DNA of 64,000 nucleotides from Vibrio cyclitrophicus (GTDB lineage Bacteria; Pseudomonadota; Gammaproteobacteria; Enterobacterales; Vibrionaceae). Positions 8,905 through 18,195 of the stretch are shown here, piece by piece. Numbering within the stretch: the stretch's first letter is position 1; each line of letters begins with the position of its first letter. The DNA is taken from NCBI RefSeq assembly GCF_024347435.1, contig NZ_AP025480.1, positions 124,001 through 188,000 of the forward strand. The letters are read 5' to 3'. The notes below the pieces were generated by a model. The model saw only the letters and a program-made list of their open reading frames with translations, did not search any database and was not told where the DNA came from. The position numbers and the translations under genes were made by a program.

Positions 8905-10260
8905 GTGAAGCTATTTAATCCCCAAATTATTTTTCAAACGCTATCCAATCAGGCGATGCACAAAAAAGTGTTGTTGCTCGCGATCCCGATGGTTCTCTCT
9001 AATATTACGGTTCCACTGCTGGGCTTAGTCGATGTGGCGGTTATTGGTCATCTAGAGCATTCTTGGTATTTAGGTGGTGTGGCATTAGGTGGCACTATGA
9101 TCAGTGTGACCTTTTGGTTGCTTGGCTTCCTGCGTATGTCGACAACAGGGCTAGCCGCACAATCCTATGGTGCGAATGATGGCAAGCAACTTGGCTTAGT
9201 CTTTGTGCAAGGCGTGACTATGGCCTTAGGGTTTGCTGGTGTCTTTTTGCTTTTACACAGTCTAGTCGCCGATTTAGTTTTCTCATTGAGTAGCGCCAGT
9301 GATCAAGTTAAGCACTATGGTCAGCAATATTTCTCAATCCGCGCTTGGAGTGCACCTGCTGCGCTAACTAACTTTGTAATTTTAGGTTGGTTACTCGGAA
9401 CTCAAAATGCCAAAGCGCCAATGTGGATGGTGATTATCACCAACATCACCAATATCATTTTGGATATCGTTTTTGTTATCGGTTTAGGGTGGCAAGTGGA
9501 AGGTGCTGCATTGGCATCTGTAATGGCGGATTATGCTGGTCTAACATTTGGCCTGATTTGTGTTTACCGAATCTGGGCGAAGAAACAGTTACCATCGCCA
9601 TGGGATCTGCTTAAGAAAACTAGCCAAGGTTTGAGTCGTTTCGTGAAACTGAATCGCGATATCTTTCTTCGTTCATTGTGTCTACAAGCGACTTTCACTT
9701 TCATGACTTTCCAAGGTGCAAGCTTTGGCGATGATGTTGTTGCGGCCAATGCCGTGTTGATGAGTTTCTTGATGATCATCTCTTATGGGATGGATGGCTT
9801 TGCCTATGCAATGGAAGCTATGGTCGGTAAGGCGATTGGCGCGAAAGACAAAGATGAACTAAACCAGTCATTGATTGGTACTTTCTTCTGGAGCTTCAAT
9901 ACTTGTTTAGTACTGACCATAGCGTTCGTAATCGCTGGCTCTAGCTTAATCAATATGATCACCACAATCCCAGACGTGAAGAGCCAAGCCGAGGTGTATC
10001 TGCCATGGCTGATTGCGATGCCATTGGTATCTATGTGGTGCTTCTTGTTGGATGGTATTTTCGTTGGGGCCACTAAAGGCAAGGATATGCGCAATAGTAT
10101 GTTTGTTGCGACTTGCAGTTTTTTCGCGATTTTCTACTTAGCATCAGGCTTAGAAAACCATGCACTGTGGCTAGCGATGCTGAGCTTTATGGCAATGCGC
10201 GGAATTGGTCTTGGTGTGTTGTTTGTTTCTCAGTGGAAAAAGGGTGAGTTTCTCGCTTAG
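8905..10260 (+). CDS. dinF: MATE-family efflux transporter, DinF type
   Basis: This is an inner-membrane multidrug and toxin extrusion protein driven by Na+ or H+. About 12 hydrophobic segments are visible. The N-terminal block with LAIPMVLSNITVPLLGLVDVAVIGHL is very close to E. coli DinF, including the conserved Asp in the first helix, followed by LRMSTTGLAAQ. I choose the GTG at 8905 because AAGAGG lies 5 bases upstream; a GTG at 8899 is possible. In E. coli dinF is SOS-controlled with lexA. Here the methyltransferase separates them and I see no CTGT-N8-ACAG box directly upstream, so regulation may instead follow the Fur-like promoter before the methyltransferase. Confidence 0.9.
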   Translation: MKLFNPQIIFQTLSNQAMHKKVLLLAIPMVLSNITVPLLGLVDVAVIGHLEHSWYLGGVALGGTMISVTFWLLGFLRMSTTGLAAQSYGANDGKQLGLVFVQGVTMALGFAGVFLLLHSLVADLVFSLSSASDQVKHYGQQYFSIRAWSAPAALTNFVILGWLLGTQNAKAPMWMVIITNITNIILDIVFVIGLGWQVEGAALASVMADYAGLTFGLICVYRIWAKKQLPSPWDLLKKTSQGLSRFVKLNRDIFLRSLCLQATFTFMTFQGASFGDDVVAANAVLMSFLMIISYGMDGFAYAMEAMVGKAIGAKDKDELNQSLIGTFFWSFNTCLVLTIAFVIAGSSLINMITTIPDVKSQAEVYLPWLIAMPLVSMWCFLLDGIFVGATKGKDMRNSMFVATCSFFAIFYLASGLENHALWLAMLSFMAMRGIGLGVLFVSQWKKGEFLA

Positions 10261-10375
10261 CTTACTTAGATAGCTCAGTTCAGGGAGCAACAAATAGAGG
10301 CTGTACAGGAAAAGGGGTATTTAGAACATCATGATCTAATTACTATTAATGCTTTAATGTTCAATATCTTAAATA

Positions 10376-10407
10376 AAAACAGCAAGCGCGCTGCTTGCTG
10401 TTTTTGT
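10376..10407. terminator. Bidirectional terminator between dinF and sthA
   Basis: An ACAGCAAG/CTTGCTGT stem is flanked by AAAAA on the left and TTTTT on the right. It serves the converging genes. Confidence 0.8.
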
Positions 10408-10449
10408 ATTTGGCCTATGGGTGGTCAAATACTCCTATTGGTGCTTTGT

Positions 10450-11850
10450 CTAGAATAAACGGTTAAGCCCGTTGAGTGCTGCAACACGATAAGCTTCTGC
10501 CATCGTTGGGTAGTTAAAGGTTGTATTTACAAAGTACTCGATGGTATTCGCTTCACCTTTCTGCTCCATAATCGCTTGTCCGATATGGATGATTTCAGCG
10601 GCACGCTCACCAAACACGTGGATACCTAAAATCTCTTTGGTTTCGCGATGGAACAGAATCTTCAAGCTACCAATGTCTTTACCCGCAATTTGAGCACGAG
10701 CTAGGTGCTTGAAGGAAGAACGTCCCACTTCATACGGTACTTTAGCTGCGGTAAGCTCTTGCTCAGTTTTACCAACAGAGCTGATCTCCGGGATGGTGTA
10801 GATACCTGTTGGAATGTCTTCGATAAGGTGGCGTTCAGCTTCACCTTTCACTATTGCTTGAGCCACAAATCGACCTTGGTCATAAGCAGCGCTTGCTAGG
10901 CTAGGGTAGCCAATCACATCCCCGACAGCATAAACATGATCAACATTGGTTTGGTAATTGGTATTTACTGAGACTTGCCCACGAGAGTCCGATTCTAGCC
11001 CAACAGCACCAAGGTTTAGTCTGTCTGTGTTACCTGTTCGGCCATTGGCATACAGTAGGCAATCAGCACGCATTTTCTTACCTGACTCTAGGTGAATGAT
11101 TACACCGTCATCAGTGCCTTCAATTTTCTCAAAGGTTTCATCGTTACGAATGACTACGCCACTGTTCCAGAAGTGGTAAGAAAGCGCATCTGAGGTTTCA
11201 TTGTCTAAGAATGACAGTAAGCGGTCTCGAGTATTGATGAGATCGGTTTTTACGCCCAAACCACGGAAAATCGACGCGTATTCACAGCCAATAACGCCAG
11301 CACCATAGATGATGATATGTTGCGGGTCGTGTTTAAGAGAAAGAATCGAGTCGCTGTCGTAAATACGTTCATGCAGAAAATCGACATTATCTGGTTGATA
11401 AGGACGAGAACCTGTCGCGATAACAAATTTGTCCGCACTGTAATGTTCTTCAGTACCATCGCTTTGCATTACCGAGACAGTGTTAGTATCGATAAAACGT
11501 GCAGTACCAAACACTAGCGTACACTGGTTGCGGTCGTAGAATCCTTGGCGCAAGCGAGTCTGTTTGTCGATGACTGATTTAGCATGCCCCAAGATGTTAG
11601 AGAACGTTGAGTGAATGCTTTTGTTGTTCTGACAAAACAGCGGATTGCTGTTGAATTCGATAATACGACTAACAGCGTGACGCAGTGCTTTTGACGGAAT
11701 GGTTCCCCAGTGAGTACAACCACCACCAACGCTGCTTTCTTTCTCAATGATTGCAACGTTCAACCCGGCTTTGGTTAATCCCATCGCTGCCCCTTCTCCT
11801 CCGGGGCCACTACCAATTACGATTACATCAAAGTGGTTGGAGTGTGGCAT
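10450..11850 (-). CDS. sthA: Soluble pyridine nucleotide transhydrogenase SthA
   Basis: SthA (UdhA) is a cytoplasmic FAD flavoprotein that transfers hydride between NADPH and NAD+. The 466 residues match E. coli closely throughout. The FAD-binding [10 protein letters not shown] lies at residues 13-22, [13 protein letters not shown] (Cys45) at 42-54, the NAD(P)-binding [17 protein letters not shown] in the middle, and ANGRTGNTD and the FAD-contacting [13 protein letters not shown] further on. The disulfide position of related lipoamide dehydrogenases (CxxxxC) has Thr instead of the second Cys, as expected for this family. It is divergent from fabR, as in E. coli. Confidence 0.97.
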   Translation of the reverse strand: MPHSNHFDVIVIGSGPGGEGAAMGLTKAGLNVAIIEKESSVGGGCTHWGTIPSKALRHAVSRIIEFNSNPLFCQNNKSIHSTFSNILGHAKSVIDKQTRLRQGFYDRNQCTLVFGTARFIDTNTVSVMQSDGTEEHYSADKFVIATGSRPYQPDNVDFLHERIYDSDSILSLKHDPQHIIIYGAGVIGCEYASIFRGLGVKTDLINTRDRLLSFLDNETSDALSYHFWNSGVVIRNDETFEKIEGTDDGVIIHLESGKKMRADCLLYANGRTGNTDRLNLGAVGLESDSRGQVSVNTNYQTNVDHVYAVGDVIGYPSLASAAYDQGRFVAQAIVKGEAERHLIEDIPTGIYTIPEISSVGKTEQELTAAKVPYEVGRSSFKHLARAQIAGKDIGSLKILFHRETKEILGIHVFGERAAEIIHIGQAIMEQKGEANTIEYFVNTTFNYPTMAEAYRVAALNGLNRLF

Positions 11851-11989
11851 AGCTATCTTCCTTGTTATATTTGATTAACATTGCTTTAGCGAGATTTTAA
11901 CTGATTCTGTTCTTGGGTACATGAAAAGGGTATCAGAGAGTCGGTGAGATCACGCCGAGTCATCGAAAAAAGAATATTTGGTATGTCGT

Positions 11990-12151
11990 ATGTCTCCAAA
12001 TGACAGTGTGGATATTGAAATTTTTTCTTCGAACGTATTTACTTCGATACGTGAACAAAGAGGTGTGTTTAGTGTCTTATATAACCAGAGTGCCTTATAT
12101 AAAGAAGTGATTCGCGTTATATTAACCAGAGAATCAGACATGCCTGTTTAG
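11990..12151 (+). CDS. Possible small protein (53 residues) upstream of fabR
   Basis: An open frame runs from an in-frame stop at 11945 to TAG at 12149-12151. The ATG at 11990 gives 53 residues: an acidic start (MSPNDSVDIE), a mixed hydrophobic and charged middle (REQRGVFSVLYNQSALYKEVIRVI) and the end LTRESDMPV. The composition looks protein-like. The stop is 26 bases before the fabR ATG, so the two could share a transcript. No good Shine-Dalgarno is visible, and an opposite-strand frame of 63 codons overlaps it, so it may be spurious. I recognise no family. Confidence 0.3.
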   Translation: MSPNDSVDIEIFSSNVFTSIREQRGVFSVLYNQSALYKEVIRVILTRESDMPV

Positions 12152-12177
12152 GCTGTAAAAGAAGAAATTGATAAAGT

Positions 12178-12819
12178 ATGAAACCAATGGGCATTCGCGC
12201 ACAGCAAAAAGAAAAAACTCGTCGTAGCTTAATTGATGCAGCATTTAGCCAACTCAGCGCCGATCGTAGTTTTTCCAACCTAAGCTTGAGAGAAGTCGCT
12301 CGTGAGGCTGGAATAGCACCGACTTCCTTTTATCGTCACTTTAAAGATATGGATGAGCTCGGCTTAACCATGGTTGATGAAGGTGGTTTATTATTACGCC
12401 AATTAATGCGTCAAGCTCGTCAGCGTATAGTAAAAGAAGGCAGTGTGATTCGCACATCGGTTGAAACCTTTATGGAATTCATTGAAAGCAGCCCAAACGT
12501 ATTCAGACTGTTATTACGCGAGCGCTCAGGAACTTCATTTGAGTTTCGTGCAGCGGTAGCTCGTGAGATACAACACTTCTCTGTTGAATTAACCGAATAC
12601 CTGATAACGACAGGCATGACAAGAGATGAAGCTTTTACTCAAGCAGAAGCCTCGGTCATATTGGTTTTCAACTCAGGGGCAGAAGCATTAGATTTAGATC
12701 GACGTCAGCGAGATGAATTGGCTGAACGCTTGATCATGCAATTACGAATGATGGCCAAAGGGGCTTTTTGGTATCGTAAAGAACGTGAACGTAACCGATT
12801 AAAAGGCGGGATTGAATAA
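12178..12819 (+). CDS. fabR: HTH-type transcriptional repressor FabR (TetR family)
   Basis: FabR represses fabA and fabB in response to the balance of unsaturated and saturated acyl-CoA or acyl-ACP, setting membrane fluidity. The N-terminus [22 protein letters not shown] and the helix-turn-helix [25 protein letters not shown] are nearly identical to E. coli FabR, and the ligand-binding half with [11 protein letters not shown] and [10 protein letters not shown] follows. The first ATG gives 213 residues; the ATG three codons later (12187) matches the E. coli start. Its stop overlaps the yijD ATG by one base, so fabR-yijD is an operon. Confidence 0.95.
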   Translation: MKPMGIRAQQKEKTRRSLIDAAFSQLSADRSFSNLSLREVAREAGIAPTSFYRHFKDMDELGLTMVDEGGLLLRQLMRQARQRIVKEGSVIRTSVETFMEFIESSPNVFRLLLRERSGTSFEFRAAVAREIQHFSVELTEYLITTGMTRDEAFTQAEASVILVFNSGAEALDLDRRQRDELAERLIMQLRMMAKGAFWYRKERERNRLKGGIE

Positions 12820-13190
12820 TGTCGAATGAAAATAATACTGTAAACCGTGGTTCTGAAAGAAAGACACTCGTACTTGCTGTTGTTGCAGGTGCGTGTGGTG
12901 ATGCACTGTTATCTTGGGTAACAATGAGCGAAGTGGGCTTCTCTATTTTCCCGTTGATTGCTTTAGTTTTGGCTGTACAAGCGCTTTACCAAGAATACCT
13001 AACTAATCCAGTATCTGAAGATATTCCGTTAGTGGGTTTGGCTTGTTTCTTTGTAGGTGCATTTGGCCACTCGGCTTTTGTGAAAGCACAGCACCCTGAT
13101 GCAGGTTCAAACTTCTTTGCGATTATTGTCGCGATGCTGCTTTTAGCTTGGGTAGGTAAGAAGTTAGGCTTTATCGGCAAGACAGCTTAA
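12819..13190 (+). CDS. yijD: YijD-family inner-membrane protein (DUF1422)
   Basis: The 123-residue protein has four hydrophobic segments, consistent with an inner-membrane protein, and a conserved HPDAGSNFF loop before the last helix, as in E. coli YijD. Function is unknown. Its ATG overlaps the last base of the fabR stop (TAATG), and the fabR-yijD pairing is kept in E. coli. Translational coupling to fabR is likely. A link to membrane lipid homeostasis is only inferred from this context. Confidence 0.9.
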   Translation: MSNENNTVNRGSERKTLVLAVVAGACGDALLSWVTMSEVGFSIFPLIALVLAVQALYQEYLTNPVSEDIPLVGLACFFVGAFGHSAFVKAQHPDAGSNFFAIIVAMLLLAWVGKKLGFIGKTA

Positions 13191-13203
13191 GCCAACCTAT
13201 AAA

Positions 13204-13234
13204 TAAAAAAACGAGCCGATTGGCTCGTTTTTTT
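13204..13234. terminator. Bidirectional terminator between yijD and trmA
   Basis: An ACGAGCC/GGCTCGT stem has an A-run on the left and a T-run on the right. It serves converging fabR-yijD and trmA. Confidence 0.85.
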
Positions 13235-13270
13235 GTATCTGCTGTTTGTCTTAGGTCGAGAAAGCGTGTT

Positions 13271-14380
13271 TTATGCTTTATGTTCTAAGAACACACCTGC
13301 TTCCATGTGGTGCGTGTAAGGGAACTGGTCGAACAGAGCAAAACGAGTGATATCGTGGGTTTCGCTTAAGATCTCTAGGTTCTCTTTCAGTGTTTCAGGG
13401 TTACAAGAGATGTACATGATGCGCTCGTAGCCTTGCACCATCTTACAAGTATCAACGTCCATACCTGAACGCGGTGGATCAACAAAGATAGTGTTGCAGT
13501 TGTAGCTCTTTAGATCGATGTTTGCTTGCTGTAGGCGGCGGAATTCACGCTTACCTTCCATTGCTACGGTAAAATCTTCCGCAGACATACGAATGATCTG
13601 AACATTATCAATCTTGTTCGCCGCAATGTTGTATTGAGCAGATTCTACAGATGGCTTCGCTAGCTCTGTTGCAAGTACACGCTCAAAGTTTTGTGCCAGA
13701 GCTAATGAGAAGTTACCGTTACCACAGTAAAGCTCAAGCAAGTCACCTTTGCTGTCTTGAGTACAGTCGACAGCCCATTCCAACATTTTCTCTGCTACTT
13801 TGCCGTTTGGTTGAGTAAAGCTGTTCTCTACTTGCTGGTATATATAGCTATCACCATTCACATCTAGCTTTTCAATGACGTAGTCGCGATCCAGTACGAT
13901 TTTCATCTTACGCGCACGGCCAATCAGGTTTAGGTTAAAGCCTTCATCATTTAATTGCTGCTTAAGCGCTTTAGCATCTTGAATCCACTGTTCACCTAAT
14001 TGACGGTGGTAAAGCAGTGACACCAAAATCTCACCGCTTAACGTAGAAAGGAAGTCTACTTGGAATAGCTTGTGGCGTAGAGAGTGGTTGCTCTTCATTG
14101 CATCCGTTAATAGAGGCATTAGATCGTTGATAAGACGACTAGCCGCAGGAAACTGGTCTACGCGGTATTTTTCTTTGGTCTCTTGATTGAACATGACGTA
14201 ATACATATCGTCACCTTCATGCCACACGCGGAATTCAGCACGCATGCGGTAGTGTTGTTCTGGAGATTCATACACTTCCAGCTCAGGCACATTGTATTGT
14301 GAGAACATTTCAGTAAGACGTTCAGTCTTTTCTGCGAGCTGTTCTTGGTAGCGTTGCGGGTTTACATCTAAATTCGCCAT
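13271..14380 (-). CDS. trmA: tRNA (uracil-54-C5)-methyltransferase TrmA
   Basis: TrmA makes ribothymidine at position 54 of the T-loop of tRNAs, using SAM. The 369 residues match E. coli (366). The SAM-binding [12 protein letters not shown] spans residues 215-226, the DPPRSG loop 301-306, the catalytic nucleophile is Cys326 in YISCNPETL and the general base is Glu360 in [26 protein letters not shown] block in the N-terminal RNA-contacting half is also typical. All key residues are present. Confidence 0.97.
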   Translation of the reverse strand: MANLDVNPQRYQEQLAEKTERLTEMFSQYNVPELEVYESPEQHYRMRAEFRVWHEGDDMYYVMFNQETKEKYRVDQFPAASRLINDLMPLLTDAMKSNHSLRHKLFQVDFLSTLSGEILVSLLYHRQLGEQWIQDAKALKQQLNDEGFNLNLIGRARKMKIVLDRDYVIEKLDVNGDSYIYQQVENSFTQPNGKVAEKMLEWAVDCTQDSKGDLLELYCGNGNFSLALAQNFERVLATELAKPSVESAQYNIAANKIDNVQIIRMSAEDFTVAMEGKREFRRLQQANIDLKSYNCNTIFVDPPRSGMDVDTCKMVQGYERIMYISCNPETLKENLEILSETHDITRFALFDQFPYTHHMEAGVFLEHKA

Positions 14381-14539
14381 TGTTATGCCTTTTGCTGTCG
14401 TGCTTTTAAATCAAGAGCGCAGATTTTATTCAATCACAGGCGCTTGTCCAGTGTTGAGAGCTATTCAATGTAAATCGACCTTGAAAACTATAGCTTATAA
14501 CTATCTTAGACTAGACAAATGATTCATAGGTTAATACTA

Positions 14540-14738
14540 TCTCCGACAAGCTGGTGCCATTTGGATGTATAGATGGCTGAAGAGGGAATCTGGTGTGAAT
14601 CCAGAACTGACGCGCAGCGGTAAAAGAGAACGAATATTCATAAGACACTGCAAATAGCTTTTTGTGGGAAGTCGAATATTAGGTAACCATAAGGTTGTGC
14701 TCTTGAGTCCGAATACCTGCCAGCGGCTAAGCCACACA
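14540..14738 (+). promoter_or_regulatory. Cobalamin (B12) riboswitch upstream of btuB
   Basis: The leader has the hallmarks of the cobalamin element in order: GGTGCC near the 5' end, a TGAAGAGGGAAT-CTGGTG-GAATCCAG-AACTG block, ACGCGCAGCGGTA, and the B12 box agtccgaatacctgcc at 14706-14721. It sits 40 to 240 bases before btuB, whose product imports B12. High cobalamin would fold the leader so as to hide the btuB start. Edges are approximate. Confidence 0.92.
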
Positions 14739-14778
14739 ATGTGGTTTGGTAGGACTTTACGCGATTTAGGATCACAAC

Positions 14779-16614
14779 ATGAACAAATCCCTTTTAGCGG
14801 TTGCTGTAGCATCGCTGCTTTCACCTATCTCCAATTTACATGCCCAAGAAGCCACTGCCGACGAAACCGTGGTCGTTACAGCTAACCGTTTTGAGCAGTC
14901 TGCCACGGCGACATTAACTGATGTTGAAGTTGTTACCCGCCAAGATTTTCAAAGAACACAAGCTAAAACAATCCCAGATGTGTTGAGAAGATTAACAGGG
15001 ATCCAGATTACTCAAAATGGTGGTAGGGGACAGCTCGCTTCTATATTTGTTCGCGGAACAAGTTCTGATCAAGTCCTCGTTTTAGTTGATGGTGTTCGTT
15101 TTGCTCGTGCAGCAAAAGGTGCGGTAGATTTCAACCAGATTCCATTGAGTTATGTTCAGAGGATCGAGTATGTACGAGGAGCTCGAGCTTCTTTATACGG
15201 TTCCGAAGCTATTGGTGGTGTAATCAACATTATTACGATTGCTCGTGCGACGGATGAGTCAACAACATTGAGTGCTGGTTTGGGTAGCCTAGACTATCAA
15301 GAACTTAGTCTAGCATCCGGTGTTGCGACTTCTGAAAATGGTCAGCTAAACCTTGCTATTAGCCATGAAAGCGATGAAGGCTACAATGTTAAGCCCGTAC
15401 CAGGCTTAAATGATGGCGACCGCCATGGCTTCGAGACGTTGAACGGTTTGATTGGTTATACTCATAAGTTGAATGAACAATTCAGTGTATTTGGTAATGT
15501 TCGTGCCTATGAGAATATTTACCAGTACGACAATACATACAGTACACGTAGTTATATGGAATCTGAAAAAGACGATTTATCAGTGTCGATTGGTGGTACT
15601 TATCAAGGCCTTCAATTACGCTCTGAAATGCAAGCTACAGTACAAAGCCAAGATTCTTGGAACTATCAATTTGGTGAAAGCAAAACCTCTGGAACTCAAG
15701 ACGAGTTAGAACAAAGCAATGTTCAGTGGATTAATAGCTATAAATTAAACAAGAATGTTGTGTTAGCTGGTGGCGTTGATTGGCGCGATGAGTCATATGT
15801 AGATAAGAATGCGAATAAAACATTCGACCGTTCTAACTTGGCAGTATTCGGTCTATCTTCGGTCACTGTTGATTCTGCAACTTTAGAAGCAAGTGCAAGA
15901 GTCGATGACAATGAAGAATTTGGTACAGAAACGACATATAACGTCGGGGCTGGTTATCAATTTATTCCAGAATTTGGTATGAAAGCTTCATACGGTACAG
16001 CTTTTAAAGCTCCAAACCTTTACCAACAGTATGATCCGTCTTACGGAACTCAAGATCTTAAGCCAGAAGAATCTGATGCGATTGAGGTAGGCTTCTATGG
16101 TCTAGTGAAAGACGTATATTGGACATTAACTGGATACGATTACAAAATCACCAATCTAATCGATTACCACCCAACAACATATAAATACATCAACGTTGAT
16201 GGTGAGACGCATATTCAAGGTGTAGAGCTGACTGCCGAGTTTGATACGGGCATTGTTCAACACCAGCTGAGTGCTGATTATAAAGATGCAGAAGGTGATG
16301 ATGGCAAGCAGTTGCAACGCCGAGCAAAAGAACTGTATAAGTGGAATGCATTGGTGGCATTTGACGTCGTCGATTGGTCTATAAGCTATCAATATGTAGG
16401 TAAGCGACCTGATGTTGATTACGGGACGTGGCCATATAGTGATGTAACTCTCCCATCTTATTCATTGGTCGACACTGCTGTTAGCTATTATGCTAATGAG
16501 AACACTACGATCAGTGCTCGTGTTGATAACTTACTTGATGAAGACTACGAAACGGCTTTAGGGTACCCAGCCGCAGAGCGTGCTTACTACCTGAACGTAG
16601 CTTATCAATTCTAA
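14779..16614 (+). CDS. btuB: TonB-dependent vitamin B12 receptor BtuB
   Basis: BtuB is an outer-membrane beta-barrel that imports cobalamins with energy from TonB. The 611 residues match E. coli (614). A signal peptide ends after about Ala22, the TonB box DETVVVTA is at residues 28-35, then comes the plug domain (VLRRLTGIQITQNGG, VFVRG-like, VLVLVDGVRF, IEYVRG, SLYGSEAIGGVINI). The barrel follows, with NLLDEDYETALGYPAAERAYYLNVAYQF at the end including the terminal Phe recognised by the BAM complex. GGATC lies before the ATG. The upstream cobalamin riboswitch independently supports the substrate. Confidence 0.96.
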   Translation: MNKSLLAVAVASLLSPISNLHAQEATADETVVVTANRFEQSATATLTDVEVVTRQDFQRTQAKTIPDVLRRLTGIQITQNGGRGQLASIFVRGTSSDQVLVLVDGVRFARAAKGAVDFNQIPLSYVQRIEYVRGARASLYGSEAIGGVINIITIARATDESTTLSAGLGSLDYQELSLASGVATSENGQLNLAISHESDEGYNVKPVPGLNDGDRHGFETLNGLIGYTHKLNEQFSVFGNVRAYENIYQYDNTYSTRSYMESEKDDLSVSIGGTYQGLQLRSEMQATVQSQDSWNYQFGESKTSGTQDELEQSNVQWINSYKLNKNVVLAGGVDWRDESYVDKNANKTFDRSNLAVFGLSSVTVDSATLEASARVDDNEEFGTETTYNVGAGYQFIPEFGMKASYGTAFKAPNLYQQYDPSYGTQDLKPEESDAIEVGFYGLVKDVYWTLTGYDYKITNLIDYHPTTYKYINVDGETHIQGVELTAEFDTGIVQHQLSADYKDAEGDDGKQLQRRAKELYKWNALVAFDVVDWSISYQYVGKRPDVDYGTWPYSDVTLPSYSLVDTAVSYYANENTTISARVDNLLDEDYETALGYPAAERAYYLNVAYQF

Positions 16615-16623
16615 TTTACACCT

Positions 16624-16647
16624 AAACCGCCTCCGGGCGGTTTTTTC
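16624..16647 (+). terminator. Terminator after btuB
   Basis: An ACCGCC/GGCGGT stem is followed by TTTTTT. It lies between btuB and the next gene and overlaps the latter's upstream region, so the downstream gene may depend partly on read-through. Confidence 0.75.
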
Positions 16648-16662
16648 TTATTGGGTATATCA

Positions 16663-17328
16663 ATGAAAAAGAAAGTCATCATAAGTTGGTCGTCAGGTAA
16701 AGACTCGACATTAACGCTAGAACGTCTACTTGAAAGCTCCGAATATGAAGTTGTTGCTCTCTATACGACATATGTTGGAGATGAGGTTCCTTTCCAAGTG
16801 ACTCCGATTGATGTTGTTGCCATGCAGGCGCAATTAGTCGGTTTGCCATTAATCACGATTGAGCTTCCAGAAGTGTTTCCTAGTAATGAGATTTATCAAA
16901 GTACTATTGTTTCCGCACTTAAAGGTTCTGGCTTATCAATTGATGCGGTCGCGTTTGGAGACATGTTTTGTAATGGCATTGCAGATTATCGAAAGAGCTA
17001 TATAGAACCAGCTGGTTGGGAGTGCGTGTTCCCTCTAATGGGAGAGAGCAGTCAGGCATTAGCGACTGAAATAATAGACAGAGGCATCGAAACCTTTCTC
17101 GTCACGGTCGATAGCGATGCATTAGATATGAGCTATTGCGGGAAGGAGTACACACTTGAGCTCATAGGTAGCTTACCGAGTCATGTCGATCCATGTGGCG
17201 AAGATGGTGAGTTCCACACCTTAGTGACGTCAGCGCCATGCTTTAAAGGTAAGCTCAAGATAGATCTAGAAAATTTAGATCAAGGTGAGCGCTTTGTTCA
17301 TCAACGCTACCGAGCTTGCATTATGTAG
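16663..17328 (+). CDS. PP-loop ATP-binding protein, diphthamide-ammonia-ligase-like (adenine nucleotide alpha hydrolase)
   Basis: The 221-residue protein starts with an ATP-pyrophosphatase loop, ISWSSGKDSTLTLE, followed by a family-typical YTTYVGDEVPF strand, AFGDMFCNGIADYR, LMGE, and the C-terminal DPCGEDGEFHTLV signature. This places it in the Dph6-like (PF01902) family. Archaeal and eukaryotic members amidate diphthine on EF-2; bacteria lack diphthamide, so the bacterial substrate is unknown. I take the ATG at 16663 rather than a TTG at 16651. It sits just after the riboswitch-controlled btuB and its terminator. A role tied to cobalamin is possible but only inferred from position. Confidence 0.8.
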   Translation: MKKKVIISWSSGKDSTLTLERLLESSEYEVVALYTTYVGDEVPFQVTPIDVVAMQAQLVGLPLITIELPEVFPSNEIYQSTIVSALKGSGLSIDAVAFGDMFCNGIADYRKSYIEPAGWECVFPLMGESSQALATEIIDRGIETFLVTVDSDALDMSYCGKEYTLELIGSLPSHVDPCGEDGEFHTLVTSAPCFKGKLKIDLENLDQGERFVHQRYRACIM

Positions 17329-17388
17329 AGTGATGATTGGCGAAAACTAAGTGAAGGGGTATCATTGCTGCGGAACTTATTATAGGTA

Positions 17389-18195
17389 ATGGTTGTGGCG
17401 GAAAGCATACAAAAAAACATATTGATCTTTGATTCTGGAGTTGGTGGCCTGTCTGTATATAAAGAGATAAGTCAGTTGCTACCAAATCACAATTATATCT
17501 ATGTATTCGATAACGAGGCTTACCCATATGGCGAGCTCGATCAGCAAGTTCTTATTCAGCGAGTCCAAAGTATCGTCGCTAGCTTTGTGGTGAGTCACGC
17601 TATTGATATTGTAGTGATAGCTTGTAATACGGCCAGTACGATAGTCTTGCCTACACTTCGCGCTAATAATCTAATCCCAATTGTTGGCGTTGTTCCGGCA
17701 ATTAAGCCAGCATCCCTACTTGCCAATAAAGCGTTGGGTCTCATTGCTACTCCTGCAACGATTACGCGAGAGTACACACACGAGCTCATCAACAATTTCT
17801 CGAGTAATAAAAGAGTCGAACTTTTAGGTTCTACTCGGCTGGTGGATATGGCCGAAGATAAACTCAGAGGCGAGGAAATTTGTATTGAAGAGTTGCAGCA
17901 GATTCTTCAACCGATGATCAACATGGTTGATGTGGCCGTATTAGGGTGCACACATTTCCCGCTGATAAAATCTGAGATTCAACAAGTCTTGGGTAAGAGT
18001 GTTTTATTGGTTGATTCCGGTAAAGCGATTGCGAAGCGAGTTCAAGATTTGTTGGATTTGGATAGTGGTGATAAAGAGAGAGGATTGCGTGAAGTTTTTT
18101 GTAGTGCACCTCCTAAAAAAGAAAGTGCACTAAATAGTATGTTAAAGCAGTTAGGGTTTAGCTCAGTTCAGATTCGTCCGTTTCAGGATGTTTAG
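17389..18195 (+). CDS. murI: Glutamate racemase MurI
   Basis: MurI makes D-glutamate for peptidoglycan in the cytoplasm by a two-base mechanism. The 268 residues carry FDSGVGGLS at 14-22 with the conserved Asp15, the first catalytic Cys79 in ACNTAST, and the second Cys187 in [15 protein letters not shown]-like EAYPYGELD is also typical. The ATG at 17389 follows TATAGGTA; the sequence before the FDSG strand is short, as usual in Vibrio. Its last 38 bases overlap the 3' end of the convergent RRM gene. The position next to an rRNA operon matches E. coli murI-rrnB. Confidence 0.95.
   Translation: MVVAESIQKNILIFDSGVGGLSVYKEISQLLPNHNYIYVFDNEAYPYGELDQQVLIQRVQSIVASFVVSHAIDIVVIACNTASTIVLPTLRANNLIPIVGVVPAIKPASLLANKALGLIATPATITREYTHELINNFSSNKRVELLGSTRLVDMAEDKLRGEEICIEELQQILQPMINMVDVAVLGCTHFPLIKSEIQQVLGKSVLLVDSGKAIAKRVQDLLDLDSGDKERGLREVFCSAPPKKESALNSMLKQLGFSSVQIRPFQDV

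Noticed and set aside
11950..12141. 63-codon minus-strand frame between sthA and fabR
   Set aside because: It overlaps the plus-strand frame that looks more protein-like and ends just before fabR; no ribosome-binding site or family resemblance was seen.
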